Positions 1 through 9,246 of a DNA stretch of 55,035 nt are shown one piece after another. The stretch's first letter is position 1, and each line of letters begins with the position of its first letter. The notes beneath the pieces were generated by a model that was not told where the DNA came from, did no database searches, and worked only from the letters and a program-made list of their open reading frames with translations. A program made the translations under genes and the position numbers. The stretch is from JACJYE01 sp964432875 (GTDB lineage Bacteria; Bacteroidota; Bacteroidia; Chitinophagales; Saprospiraceae): NCBI GenBank assembly GCA_964432875.1, contig CAYSPJ010000020.1:1-55035 (forward strand). The letters are read 5' to 3'.

Positions 1-22
1 TGGAAAAAACACCCTGCCTGGC

Positions 23-52
23 TTGGATTGTTGCTTAAATCGTCTAAATTTG
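23..52 (+). promoter_or_regulatory. Putative Bacteroidota promoter for the DUF3857 operon
   Basis: TAAATTTG at 45-52 matches the Bacteroidota -7 element TAnnTTTG. A TTG at 23-25 lies 19 bases upstream, where the -33 TTTG element is expected. The predicted start of transcription would be near position 60, about 95 bases before the chosen ATG at 156. This placement also argues against the in-frame TTG at 69 as the start of the first protein. Short motif, so moderate to low confidence. Confidence 0.4.
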
Positions 53-155
53 TACCAGGATATTACCATTGTCTCATCATCAGGATATAACCCTAATAGC
101 CAATGCTCAAGAGAAGTGGGTGTCCGGATTTCTTCAAAACTATAAAACAAAAAAC

Positions 156-2180
156 ATGCAGCGGACCCCATTACGCCACCTTCTTGCCTTGATGGCTGCC
201 TGCTATTTATTGTCCTTCGCGCCGGCATTTGCCCAAAAAGAACCCATGCGCTGGGGCAAGGTTCCCGATGAAGAACTCAAAATCCTGGTTTACGAAGCCG
301 ATACTACTGCGGCTGCTGTGATGCTGGGCGACTATGGCAGCCTGAAATTCGACCTTTCTGATGGCAACTTGAGGTACACCCTGGATCACCACCGCCGGGT
401 CAAAATACTGAAGCGCAGCGGCTTTGATTATGGGGATGTCGCTATCGGATATCGCCAGGAGGGAGAAAAAATCAGTGCCTTCAAAGCCCAGACCATTACC
501 CCTGATGGCGGAATCCACCCCGTAACGAAGAGCGAAATCTTTGAAGAAAAGGTCAGCGATAACTGGGTGAGGATGTCCTTTACTTTCCCGCGAGTGGAGG
601 AAGGCGCCGTGTTGGAATATCAATACAGCCTCACTTCAGATTACTATTTGAGCCTGCGGGACTGGTACTTTGAGCGGGATATCCCCGTGCTCCACAGCGA
701 GCTGCGCCTCAGCATACCCGAATGGTATGACTATATTTTCCTCAATCAGGGCCGTAGCGTTGATATTTCGGAGACCGACCAGCGCACGGAGAATATCAGG
801 GTGCCCAATATGGTGCGTTCGGATGTTTTCGGCAGCCAGCAGCGCGGCACCGAGCTGATGCAGACCCGGGTAAACCGCTATCGTTTTGTCATGAAAGACG
901 TACCCGCCATGCGGGAGGAGGCTTTCGTCACTACTATGGATGATTACCGGGCGCGCCTGCGCTTCCAGCTCCGCTCGGTACAATACCCCAACAGCGCATT
1001 CCAACCGGTACTCTCCGATTGGCATACGGTAGCTAAGGAGTTGATGGAGCACAAGTACTTTGGCCAGCAGTTCAATAAAACCCGCCTTCAGCGGCAGCTC
1101 ATGCAGGAATTGGAGCCGATACTGGCCAGCGCCTCCACCAAAGATGAAAAAGCCATGCTGGCGTATGCCCACCTGGCAAAAATCATGGCGTGGGATGAAC
1201 GCTACAGCTTCCTGGCCAACGATGAGCTGGACAAATGCCTGGAGCTGCGCCGGGGCTCGAGCGGAGAATTAAACTTGCTGCTGCTCGCAGCCCTGAAAGC
1301 GCTGGAGGTAGAGTGCTACCCACTACTGGTGAGCACTCGCGAGAACGGAAAACCCCTGGAGCTATACCCCATTATCAACCAATTTGACCACGTGACTGTA
1401 GTGGCCAATATCAATGGCAAATTTCAACTCATGGAGCTGGGGAGCACCGTGCGCCCGGCTGGTATCCCCCGACCTAGCACCCTGAACAATATCGGCTGGC
1501 TGGTCAATCCGGATAATCCCCAATGGACCGATATTACGCCGCCGCTGTCCAAGACAGCGCGCATATTCCAGGCTTCTATCGACGAGCAGGGCAAGCTGCA
1601 CTCCGAGGTCAAAGAAAGGCACGAAGGCTATTTCGCCGTCGATTATCGCGGCGAAATCCTCAAAGACCGGGAAGGCGCATTTATACAAAATGCTTGGCTG
1701 GAGTACTTCCCGGAAGCCGAAGTACAAGCGATAGCCTTCGATGGCGAAGCGCAGATCAACGCGCCGGTCAGCATCACTTATGAAGCTGAAGTGCCCGGCG
1801 GCGCTCAGGCAGTAGGCGATTTCCTCTACTTCAACCCCATCCTGGCACCGTACTTTACGGATAACCCCTTTAAGCAGCAGGCGCGTAGCTATCCGGTTGA
1901 CATCAATTATCCCATCGACTTGCAGAGCATCTATTTCATCAATATCCCGGATGGCTACGCCGTTGAAGAACTGCCGGAATCGGTAGCCGTCACCCTGCCG
2001 GACAATGGCGGCAAGTTGGAATACAGGACCAGCCAAACAGGCCAGGGCCAAGTGCAAGTGATCCACCGGGTTACCCTTAGCCAGATACATTTCGAGCCGG
2101 ATGAATACCCCAGCATCAAAAACTTTTTTGACATCATGCTTCAGAAACAAGGCGAGCAGATCGTGTTCAAAAAGAGGTAA
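156..2180 (+). CDS. Secreted DUF3857 protein with degenerate transglutaminase-like domain
   Basis: This 674-residue exported protein begins with a clear Sec signal peptide (Arg near the N-terminus, a Leu/Ala-rich core, ending near AFAQ). The frame is open back to a TTG at 69, but the signal peptide fixes the ATG at 156. An N-terminal DUF3857 beta domain is followed by a transglutaminase-like region at about residues 340-425 and a C-terminal beta domain. Where true transglutaminase-like proteins have G-x-C, this protein reads RGSSGELN, so Ser369 sits at the catalytic cysteine position. FDHVTVV probably preserves the histidine segment. The fold is therefore probably structural or binding rather than a classical cysteine transamidase or protease. 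The next gene starts 5 bases downstream and encodes a related protein with an intact triad, so the two probably act together in the periplasm or outer membrane. Exact function unknown. Confidence 0.85.
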   Translation: MQRTPLRHLLALMAACYLLSFAPAFAQKEPMRWGKVPDEELKILVYEADTTAAAVMLGDYGSLKFDLSDGNLRYTLDHHRRVKILKRSGFDYGDVAIGYRQEGEKISAFKAQTITPDGGIHPVTKSEIFEEKVSDNWVRMSFTFPRVEEGAVLEYQYSLTSDYYLSLRDWYFERDIPVLHSELRLSIPEWYDYIFLNQGRSVDISETDQRTENIRVPNMVRSDVFGSQQRGTELMQTRVNRYRFVMKDVPAMREEAFVTTMDDYRARLRFQLRSVQYPNSAFQPVLSDWHTVAKELMEHKYFGQQFNKTRLQRQLMQELEPILASASTKDEKAMLAYAHLAKIMAWDERYSFLANDELDKCLELRRGSSGELNLLLLAALKALEVECYPLLVSTRENGKPLELYPIINQFDHVTVVANINGKFQLMELGSTVRPAGIPRPSTLNNIGWLVNPDNPQWTDITPPLSKTARIFQASIDEQGKLHSEVKERHEGYFAVDYRGEILKDREGAFIQNAWLEYFPEAEVQAIAFDGEAQINAPVSITYEAEVPGGAQAVGDFLYFNPILAPYFTDNPFKQQARSYPVDINYPIDLQSIYFINIPDGYAVEELPESVAVTLPDNGGKLEYRTSQTGQGQVQVIHRVTLSQIHFEPDEYPSIKNFFDIMLQKQGEQIVFKKR

Positions 2181-2185
2181 AAGCT

Positions 2186-4102
2186 ATGTTTACAACAATA
2201 TCATCACTAAAATCCCTCGGCATTTCGCTCGTGCTGCTATTGCCGTTGGCGCTGGGTGCCCAAACCTACCCCGCCGCAGCTATCCCCGATAGCCTGCGCA
2301 CCGATGCCCATGAAGTGGTTCGGGAAGAATCCATGCAGTTTATCGCAAAATCGGACCAGGAAGGGCGCATCCTTTACCGCAAGGCCGTCACGCTGTTCAA
2401 TAAGGAAAGCAAAGCCGGGCAGGTAGCCGTATTTTATGATGCCGAGACCAAAGTCCGGCGCTTTGAGGCCCGCATCTACGACGCTTCCGGGCAGCTGGTG
2501 CGCAAGGCTGGCAAAAACGAGATTAAAGACTACGCTGCGGTGGACGGGTTCTCGGTCTATTTGGATGATCGCTACAAGCTCCTTGACCTTTCTCATAGCC
2601 AGTACCCCTACACCATCGAATATGAATATGAATTGGCCGTGAAAGGGATGTACTTCATCAACTTCCCCCGCTGGAGCATCCAGCGTTATGGGCAGAGCGT
2701 GGAAAGCGCCAGCCTATCCATCAGCCTGCCGCCGGATATCCCTCTGCATTATCAGGCGATGAATATCGCCCTGGAGCCGCAGATACAGGAAGCTTCCGGG
2801 GCGACCACTTATACTTGGTCGGTACAGGGCCTGAAAGCCGTCGCCCGCGAGCCGTACGGCCCTTCGGAGTACGAGCTGCTGCCGCGCCTGCTCACTGCGC
2901 CCGGCCGTTTCCGCATCGGCAGCCACGAGGGCAGCATGTCCAGCTGGGAAGCTTATGGCGCATTCATGAGCCGACTGTACGAAGGCCGCGATGCCCTGCC
3001 GCCCGCCCTGTCCGCCGAGCTACAGGAGCTGACCGCTGATGCTGCCGACAATACCGAAAAAATCGAACGCTTGTACCGCTACCTTCAGCGCAATATGCGC
3101 TACGTGAGCGTGCAATTGGGCATCGGCGGCTGGCAGCCTTTTGATGCTGCATATGTGGCTCAAAACAAGTATGGCGATTGCAAAGCCCTCAGCAATTTCA
3201 TGATGGCCATGCTCCGGGAGGTGGGCATTGTTTCCTATCCGGTTTTGATTTACAGCGGCACCTTGCCTTATGACGTGCAGGAGGATTTCGCCCGGCCGGC
3301 TTTCAACCACTGCATCCTGCATATCCCCGAAGAGAATACCTGGCTGGAGTGTACCAGCCCGGACTATCCCCCGGGCTATATCGGCAGCAGCAATGCCAGC
3401 CGCAATGTGCTGCTGGTGACCGAGCAAGGCGGCAAGCTGGTGCGTACGCCCGAGCTTGGGGCGCAAGACAACTTAGCGGGCAGCCGTACCGAGATTACGA
3501 TAAATAGCGATGGCAGTGCGCGCGCTAGTTCGCTCATTTATACCCAGGGTGCCGCCCACGAGATTTACCGCGCAGCAACAGCAGCCCTGGCCCAGGACGA
3601 GCTGGAAAAGTGGTTCCTCCGCCGTGTCAGCCTCCCTTCCCTGAAGCTAGAGCGCCTCGCCATCAAACCCGACCGTGACAAGCCGCTGGCCCGGATCGAA
3701 TATGAGGGCACCATGCCCGGCTATGCCTCCCGCACCGGCAAGCGCCTCTTTGTGCCGCTCAACCTCATCAATCCTGCCGATGCGCCGCCTAAGAAGATGG
3801 AAAGCCGCCGCCACTCCATATTTATCAAAGAACGCTTTACTCATGAGGATACCATCATCCTACACTTGCCAAAGGGTTTCCTGCTCGAAGGGCTGAAAGA
3901 CGAAGCCATTGCCCTGGAAGAAGCTTTTGGCAGCTACCGTGCCGAAATCATCCTGGCAGCAGGGAAAGTGACTTTGATCCGCCGCCTGCAAATGAGGCCC
4001 GGGCAACTGCCCGCCGAGCATTACGAACGCTTCCGCAACTTCCTCGCCGAAGTGTATAAGGCAGATAAGGCCGTGGCGGTTTTGGTGGAGAAGAAGACCT
4101 GA
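2186..4102 (+). CDS. Secreted DUF3857/transglutaminase-like protein, intact triad
   Basis: 638 residues with an N-terminal signal peptide ending near LGAQT. The N-terminal half is a DUF3857-type beta domain. The middle is a transglutaminase-like core with Cys332 in YGDCKALS, His375 in FNHCIL and Asp393 in SPDYPPG, the usual Cys-His-Asp order. The C-terminal third is beta-rich, as in Bacteroidota DUF3857 proteins. It follows the preceding DUF3857 gene after 5 bases, so they are almost certainly co-transcribed. The pairing of one active-looking and one cysteine-less relative suggests a complex or a division of labour. In this family the catalytic residues fit a peptidase, amidase or transamidase acting outside the cytoplasm, but no substrate can be read from the sequence. 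Confidence 0.87.
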   Translation: MFTTISSLKSLGISLVLLLPLALGAQTYPAAAIPDSLRTDAHEVVREESMQFIAKSDQEGRILYRKAVTLFNKESKAGQVAVFYDAETKVRRFEARIYDASGQLVRKAGKNEIKDYAAVDGFSVYLDDRYKLLDLSHSQYPYTIEYEYELAVKGMYFINFPRWSIQRYGQSVESASLSISLPPDIPLHYQAMNIALEPQIQEASGATTYTWSVQGLKAVAREPYGPSEYELLPRLLTAPGRFRIGSHEGSMSSWEAYGAFMSRLYEGRDALPPALSAELQELTADAADNTEKIERLYRYLQRNMRYVSVQLGIGGWQPFDAAYVAQNKYGDCKALSNFMMAMLREVGIVSYPVLIYSGTLPYDVQEDFARPAFNHCILHIPEENTWLECTSPDYPPGYIGSSNASRNVLLVTEQGGKLVRTPELGAQDNLAGSRTEITINSDGSARASSLIYTQGAAHEIYRAATAALAQDELEKWFLRRVSLPSLKLERLAIKPDRDKPLARIEYEGTMPGYASRTGKRLFVPLNLINPADAPPKKMESRRHSIFIKERFTHEDTIILHLPKGFLLEGLKDEAIALEEAFGSYRAEIILAAGKVTLIRRLQMRPGQLPAEHYERFRNFLAEVYKADKAVAVLVEKKT

Positions 4103-4535
4103 GGGAGATGATTACTTAGGGCTTGGCGGGACTTTGGTGAACTTACCCCCAATCTTCGGCCAGAAAAGCACCTAATTTAAAGTGGGGTTTAAAACCTCTT
4201 CGAAACGAAGGGTGGGGGTGTCCACCGTCCTGCTAAGAAGCATTTGTATTGGTGCCATGAAAATTTGGGGCATGGAGCCTCATCTAAATACTGAACCAAA
4301 ATTCAAAAAATGTACTTGAATAGATGATTCAGCTCCCCTCCGCCAGCGCTCGCCCTTATCATGCCATTTCCCCATCGCGCCACGCTTCTCGTATCATAAA
4401 CGGGCATCGGGGAAAAAGCCCAGCAAACATTTGCCCTTGTCGCCATCTTGCCATATATTGCAAGCGATACTGCGCGCTCTGCCATCAGCCGCTCGGCAGG
4501 GGTTTTATCCATGATTGAACCTAAAACTTTCGGCT
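4103..4535. other. 433-base intergenic region, possible dispersed-repeat sequence
   Basis: No convincing gene. The stretch 4324-4512 is open in several frames on both strands, and the minus-strand 69-residue reading frame has no promoter or homology-like features. Its peptides resemble short spurious proteins I recall from other Bacteroidota genomes, which suggests an interspersed non-coding repeat, but this is memory and not a search. The part at 4140-4270 contains short inverted segments such as ttcgaaacgaa (4199-4209). No clear terminator follows the upstream gene. Confidence 0.35.
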
Positions 4536-6179
4536 ATGAAAAAATTCGACTTCCTGGTCCTTGCTTTCACCATCGTTTTAGCCAGTCCACTGCGCGGGCA
4601 GGGGCCTGCGCCTTATGCCCCTTGCTCGTCAGAGAGCATGGCCGGCACCTCCGTCGAAATATTCGATTGGCGGGCCCCTGTCTTCGATGCCTATATACAG
4701 GGATGGGAGGGGCGCACTGAAATTATCTCCCCCTTCTGGCCCAGCCCGCCGGAATTGCCGCAGGAAAACGTCGCTCCGCTGGCGGTTTTCCCCCAAGATT
4801 TCGAACCTGCCGACGGCTGGGAGCTGCTTGCCCGGGGCTTGGGTACCCCCGAATTCCCAACGAGCCTGCCGTTCCTAATCCTCTACAACCGCTACAGCGG
4901 CATGATGAGGGTGTTTCTTTATTCCAAACTCGACATCGGCACTTTTCGGAGCGTGATGATCCAGCTTTCGTTGTTTGGAGGTAGTACTCGCTTCAATTCC
5001 CGGCTGGCGACTTTTGAGCAAGGCATCGTCCCAATGCGTGCTTTGGACAACTTCGATCCGGGTTTGGAATGGCGGTTCTGGAACCGCTACTACAACCATC
5101 CCACCAGCGACCCGGGGCGTACTTGGCTTTTTGGGGAAGCCCCTATCGCTTACGACCCTTGTGCCTGCAGCTATACCGCCGCCTTCCTTATCCAGCAGTG
5201 GCTTGAAAGAGAACGAGATGGCAACTGGGTCCCAGGCTCGGCCATCCTGATTAAGGTGCCGGGCACGATGCCGCTGCCGTTCAGCTGGGTGCCAGGCTTC
5301 GAGCCGGAGGAGCCGTATGACAGCCCCTTAGGGGTGATGAACCTGCTCGAAACGCCAAGGGTTTTGCTGGCGCGCGGCTTCCGGCAAGACCGCGTCCGGC
5401 AATCCTGGAAACTGGATGCGGCCTCCGTGCAGTACATCGTGAACGATGCCGCCGGGCTTGAAATCGAACCGAGCACCGTGCGGGCCGCCCTGGTCTTCGA
5501 CTGCGGGGCGGAAGGGCTGCCAGAGCCAGTGACTGGGCTAAAAAGGACTGCTGACGGCACCTACTCCACTCCCTTAATGCCCATCGAATGCCTCGGCGAA
5601 TATGCCATCGAGCAGGAAATGCCGTTTCCGGAGGGCTTCCGGCCGTTTTCCTGCGCGGTATATTTGCGGCTGGAGACCTCGGTACACTCGCTGGTGACGG
5701 ATCAAAAGGAATTCCCTTTCACCGCCTTGTATCGAGTGCGGCGGCTCCCCGCTCCCTACGACGTTTACGCTACGCCGCTCAACCCCTATCTGGGCATGGA
5801 CAGTGACGACTTCAGCGCCGCGCCGCCATGTGGCTACACCCTCCCGGCCAATCCGCAGGCCATCGCCGATTTTTGCCGCAACCAACACGGCAGGCCGGCC
5901 GCCTTCGTCGACGAGATCGGCCTGCTCGACAGCGGGACGCCCCAGACTAAAGTGTTTCCGGTGCCCGCCTCAAGCGTGCTGAATATCCACCTGCCGTCGG
6001 GTTATGACCTTGCCCTGGCGACTTTGCGTGATATGTACGGGCGGCCCATCCTGAGGCAGGCTTTGGTGTCCGCCCAGGAATCGCTGGACGTCGCGGCTCT
6101 GCCCGCCGGGATGTACGTGCTCCAGCTCGAGTTTGGCGAGGGGATACCGCTGCAGGTGCATAAAATCATCAAGCATTGA
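4536..6179 (+). CDS. Secreted protein with T9SS type A sorting domain
   Basis: 547 residues. The ATG at 4536 begins a short signal peptide (MKKFDFLVLAF...); an upstream in-frame TTG at 4515 would spoil it. The body is not recognised: it has aromatic- and proline-rich beta-type sequence, several cysteines and no obvious catalytic motif. The last about 75 residues, from TKVFPVPASSVLNI to the end, have the layout of the Por secretion system C-terminal sorting domain: a pro-x-pro-type start, a D-x-x-G-R turn, PAGMYVLQL and a terminal lysine-containing strand. It should cross the outer membrane by T9SS and be released or attached to the surface. This is the clearest sign that the organism has T9SS. 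Cargo function unknown. Confidence 0.8.
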   Translation: MKKFDFLVLAFTIVLASPLRGQGPAPYAPCSSESMAGTSVEIFDWRAPVFDAYIQGWEGRTEIISPFWPSPPELPQENVAPLAVFPQDFEPADGWELLARGLGTPEFPTSLPFLILYNRYSGMMRVFLYSKLDIGTFRSVMIQLSLFGGSTRFNSRLATFEQGIVPMRALDNFDPGLEWRFWNRYYNHPTSDPGRTWLFGEAPIAYDPCACSYTAAFLIQQWLERERDGNWVPGSAILIKVPGTMPLPFSWVPGFEPEEPYDSPLGVMNLLETPRVLLARGFRQDRVRQSWKLDAASVQYIVNDAAGLEIEPSTVRAALVFDCGAEGLPEPVTGLKRTADGTYSTPLMPIECLGEYAIEQEMPFPEGFRPFSCAVYLRLETSVHSLVTDQKEFPFTALYRVRRLPAPYDVYATPLNPYLGMDSDDFSAAPPCGYTLPANPQAIADFCRNQHGRPAAFVDEIGLLDSGTPQTKVFPVPASSVLNIHLPSGYDLALATLRDMYGRPILRQALVSAQESLDVAALPAGMYVLQLEFGEGIPLQVHKIIKH

Positions 6180-6301
6180 CTGGTGTTCCGCTTGAATGAT
6201 CCGGTCGTATTGCTGCCCGTTTGAAAGGCTGCCGAGAATCCTGAAAAGCAGGCATTCCTTGGAGTTGAAGCGTTGCATTCAATCAAAAAAAACCATAGCA
6301 C

Positions 6302-6694
6302 ATGAAAATCTCCAAAATCGTCTTGGCGCTTGGAAGCCTAATCTATCTCGCTTTTGGGCTCTTGTTTTTCGTGAACCCCGATGTGATTACGGATATGGAT
6401 GGCATTATTTTGCCCACCAGAAGCGGCGCGAATCACATCCGGGCCGTCCTAGGCGGGATGGAAATAGGGTTAGGAGTCTTGCTGATCTATTTTTTGATGC
6501 GCGCCGAGAGGATCGTCTATGGCTTGATCGTATTGTCTGGATCCATCGGCATCACTTCGCTCGCTAGGCTGTACGGAATTGTCTTTGATGGCGCTGGCGA
6601 TGCGTCAAACTGGATCAGTTTCGGCGCCGAGTTTGGATTTGGCGCTTTGGCATTCGTCCTTTATACCATCGAAAAAAGAAAAGGAGGCAACTGA
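6302..6694 (+). CDS. DUF4345-type small membrane protein
   Basis: 130 residues with four predicted membrane segments (about 5-22, 48-67, 72-92 and 104-122). The pattern F-x-N-P, then a conserved arginine and GGMEIGLG in the second helix, fits DUF4345 proteins, whose function is not established. The start codon ATG at 6302 immediately precedes the first helix. The stop overlaps the next start in TGATG, so translation of the two membrane proteins is probably coupled. Confidence 0.7.
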   Translation: MKISKIVLALGSLIYLAFGLLFFVNPDVITDMDGIILPTRSGANHIRAVLGGMEIGLGVLLIYFLMRAERIVYGLIVLSGSIGITSLARLYGIVFDGAGDASNWISFGAEFGFGALAFVLYTIEKRKGGN

Positions 6695-7128
6695 TGAACC
6701 ACAAGAATCAGCTCACCGTCATCGTGCTGGCGATAGCCGTTTTGGCCGGCGCCGCCGCTTTTTGTGCCATCTTTCCGGATTTTGGCACCGGTCCTTTTTC
6801 ATATGAATCCATCCGCGGGCGCAGCATCGAGATATATGGCAAAGGCGTCTATCAACACATGCCTGCCGATGTGGCCATCCAGGGGATTGCCCAGGACTAC
6901 GTCACCTTGTTTCTGGCCATCCCGCTTTTGCTGATCGCTTTGATCGGCTACCGCTATCTCGGATTCCTATCGCTGTTGATGACCGCCTTGACGGCCAAAA
7001 TCATCGCGATGGCATGGCATGGAGCAAATGTGATCCCGGTCATTTTCATCATCCCGACCTTCAACATCATCACCGTATTGAGCACGTATTGGATGATCAG
7101 GAATGTTCGAGATGGCGCTAGGCAATAG
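6694..7128 (+). CDS. Small polytopic membrane protein, unknown function
   Basis: 144 residues with hydrophobic segments at about 8-28, 67-87, 89-106 and 110-132. A soluble loop at about 35-60 contains SIEIYGKGVYQHMPAD. The loop recalls the N-terminal part of longer uncharacterised membrane proteins with a V/I-E-I-Y-G-K-G-x-Y motif, so this could be a short form of that family. It overlaps the DUF4345 gene by one base and is probably co-expressed with it. Immediately downstream lies the broken AAA-ATPase fragment in the opposite orientation, so the C-terminus abuts a rearranged region. No catalytic motif seen. Confidence 0.65.
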   Translation: MNHKNQLTVIVLAIAVLAGAAAFCAIFPDFGTGPFSYESIRGRSIEIYGKGVYQHMPADVAIQGIAQDYVTLFLAIPLLLIALIGYRYLGFLSLLMTALTAKIIAMAWHGANVIPVIFIIPTFNIITVLSTYWMIRNVRDGARQ

Positions 7129-7138
7129 GCAGTAAATA

Positions 7139-7363
7139 TTGAAAGCCAAGCTGGTCACCCTCCGCGCTATAAGTCCGCTGAACAGGCTCTCCTTAGCTAC
7201 GCGAAGTATACCCGTGAGCACGCCCTTAAACAAGGCAGTGTTATCCTTGAGGGCACCACTGAGCAGCGACCGCATGAACTCGACCATGAGCTCATAGTAG
7301 CCTTTCTGCCAAGCGTGCATCAGGGTCGAGTCGTATTCGTCGATGAGGATTGCGACTATCCTA
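7139..7363 (-). pseudogene. Remnant of AAA-ATPase-like / PD-(D/E)XK nuclease family gene
   Basis: Read on the minus strand, this segment gives about 75 residues matching the Walker B and following region of the AAA-ATPase-like proteins (PF09820) that usually carry a C-terminal PD-(D/E)XK domain. Visible parts are the Walker B stretch AILIDEYDS, then GYYELMVEFMRSLLSG, then LKGVLTGILRVAKESLFSGL in near-family form. Nothing resembling the N-terminal P-loop precedes it, and after FSGL the sequence runs into unrelated residues up to and over the end of the + strand membrane protein. It is a decayed fragment of a roughly 500-residue gene. Such genes are abundant and unstable in Bacteroidota, consistent with past gain and loss here. 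Confidence 0.72.
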
Positions 7364-7522
7364 TACCGCCACCATTTACATCAATAGCCCCCGCACAAAT
7401 CCCCCCTACATTGCTCCAAGTCTCCAAAAAATTGCGATATTTGCGGCCTCAAGTAAAACTCGCGGCGGAAAACGGCGTATCGCGCTCCGTCCGCAAGGCA
7501 ATAAAACGCAATATTCAAGCCC

Positions 7523-9064
7523 ATGGCACAGCAAAACGATCAGTTCAAAACCCTCGTGGCCCACTGCAAAGAGTACGGCTTCATCTTCCAATCCAGCGAA
7601 GTGTATGATGGCCTGAGTGCCGTATATGACTACGGCCCTTACGGCGCCGAGTTGAAAAACAACATCAAAGACTACTGGTGGCGGGCCATGGTGAGGATGC
7701 ACGATAACATCGTCGGCATCGACGCGGCAATCTTTATGCACCCCAAGACCTGGAAAGCTTCTGGCCACGTGGACGCCTTCAACGACCCCCTCATCGACAA
7801 CAAGGATAGCAAAAAGCGCTATCGCGCCGACGTGCTCATCGAGGAGCAGATGGATAAGATCGAAGCCAAGATCAGCAAGGAGGTGGAAAAAGCCCGCAAG
7901 CGCTTTGGCGATAGCTTCGACGAGGCCATGTACCGCCAGACCAACCCGCGGGTGATGGAATACGCCCAGCAATACGAGGCCATCCGCCAGCGCCTGGCGA
8001 CAGCTATGACTAATGGCGACATGGCCGAGCTGAAAAACCTGATCGACGAGCTGGAAATCGCCGACCCGGAGAGCGGCTCGCGTGACTGGACGGAGGTACG
8101 GCAGTTCAACCTCATGTTTTCCACCCAGCTCGGCAACATCGCTGGCGAAGAAGGCAAGCTCTACCTGCGGCCCGAAACCGCTCAGGGCATCTTTGTCAAC
8201 TTCCTCAACGTGCAGAAGACCACGCGCCAGAAAATCCCCTTTGGCATCGCCCAGATCGGCAAGGCTTTCCGCAACGAAATCGTCGCCCGGCAGTTCATCT
8301 TCCGCATGCGCGAGTTCGAGCAGATGGAGATGCAATTCTTCATCCGCCCCGGCGAGCAGAAAAAATGGTATGACTACTGGAAAGAGATGCGCATGAAGTG
8401 GCACCTGGCCCTGGGCACGCCCCAGCCCAAGCTTCGCTTCCACGACCATGACAACCTGGCACACTATGCCGATGCTGCCGTGGATATCCAGTTCGAGTTC
8501 CCCTTTGGCTTCAAAGAGCTGGAAGGCATCCACAGCCGCACAGATTTTGACCTGGGTAGCCACCAGGAATTATCCGGCAAGAAGCTGCAGTACTTCGACC
8601 CCGAGCTACAGGAAAATTACGTACCTTACGTAGTGGAGACCTCGATTGGAGTCGACCGCATGTTTCTGGCGATGATGAGCAATGCCCTCGTCGAAGAAGA
8701 GGTACCCGGCGGTGAAGGCACGCGGGCTGTACTGAAGCTCCACCCCGCCCTGGCCCCCATCAAGTGTGCCATATTGCCGCTGAAGCGCAACGAAGACCGC
8801 ATCGTGCAGGTGGCCCATGATATCTTTGACCAACTGAAGCGTTCCTTCAATGTACAGTACGACGATACTGGCAGCATCGGCAAGCTCTACCGCCGCCAGG
8901 ATGCCATCGGCACGCCTTTCTGCGTGACCGTCGACTTCGACACCCTGGATGATCAAACCGTTACCCTGCGCGACCGCGATAGCCTGCAGCAGGTGCGCGT
9001 GCCCATCGACCAACTGGAAAATATTATCCGCGAAAAGGTGGATATGAAACAGTTGCTGGCCTGA
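7523..9064 (+). CDS. glyQS: Glycine--tRNA ligase, dimeric type
   Basis: 513 residues, a class II aminoacyl-tRNA synthetase that charges tRNA-Gly with glycine. This is the homodimeric form (archaeal/eukaryotic/Bacillota type), not the alpha2-beta2 form. The N-terminus covers motif 1 and the glycine-specific insertion (about 80-190). Motif 2 is FRNEIVARQFIFRMREFEQME (about 252-272), motif 3 is ETSIGVDRMFL (about 372-382), and the C-terminal anticodon-binding domain starts near LAPIKCAILPL. The start ATG at 7523 gives the usual MAQQN-type N-terminus, and the length is normal. It has its own strong terminator downstream (9143-9178). Confidence 0.96.
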   Translation: MAQQNDQFKTLVAHCKEYGFIFQSSEVYDGLSAVYDYGPYGAELKNNIKDYWWRAMVRMHDNIVGIDAAIFMHPKTWKASGHVDAFNDPLIDNKDSKKRYRADVLIEEQMDKIEAKISKEVEKARKRFGDSFDEAMYRQTNPRVMEYAQQYEAIRQRLATAMTNGDMAELKNLIDELEIADPESGSRDWTEVRQFNLMFSTQLGNIAGEEGKLYLRPETAQGIFVNFLNVQKTTRQKIPFGIAQIGKAFRNEIVARQFIFRMREFEQMEMQFFIRPGEQKKWYDYWKEMRMKWHLALGTPQPKLRFHDHDNLAHYADAAVDIQFEFPFGFKELEGIHSRTDFDLGSHQELSGKKLQYFDPELQENYVPYVVETSIGVDRMFLAMMSNALVEEEVPGGEGTRAVLKLHPALAPIKCAILPLKRNEDRIVQVAHDIFDQLKRSFNVQYDDTGSIGKLYRRQDAIGTPFCVTVDFDTLDDQTVTLRDRDSLQQVRVPIDQLENIIREKVDMKQLLA

Positions 9065-9142
9065 GCTCACGACCGGTGCGCTGATTCAATCTTTCAGCAG
9101 GGCAGGAGAGCTTTAATAGGCCCAACCCTGATTGAACTAACC

Positions 9143-9178
9143 CTGCCTGGCTTATCCCCCTTAAGCCAGGCAGTTTTT
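9143..9178 (+). terminator. Rho-independent terminator after glyQS
   Basis: A perfect 12-base-pair stem: ctgcctggctta (9143-9154) pairs with taagccaggcag (9162-9173). The loop is 7 bases, and TTTTT follows immediately. It lies about 80 bases after the synthetase stop and before the M48 protease gene, so it separates the two transcription units. Confidence 0.85.
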
Positions 9179-9246
9179 ATTTGCCCCCGTGGTGAATACT
9201 TTTGCCGAAAATTTTGTTACTTATTATGTTCTAAAATAACATAATC

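Noticed and set aside
4303..4512. A 69-residue minus-strand gene
   Set aside because: No promoter, no family recognised, and all frames on both strands are unusually open, pointing to a non-coding repeat.
7315..7616. Two + strand frames upstream of glyQS
   Set aside because: They are the antisense of the ATPase remnant followed by the early glyQS sequence in other frames; no gene-like composition.
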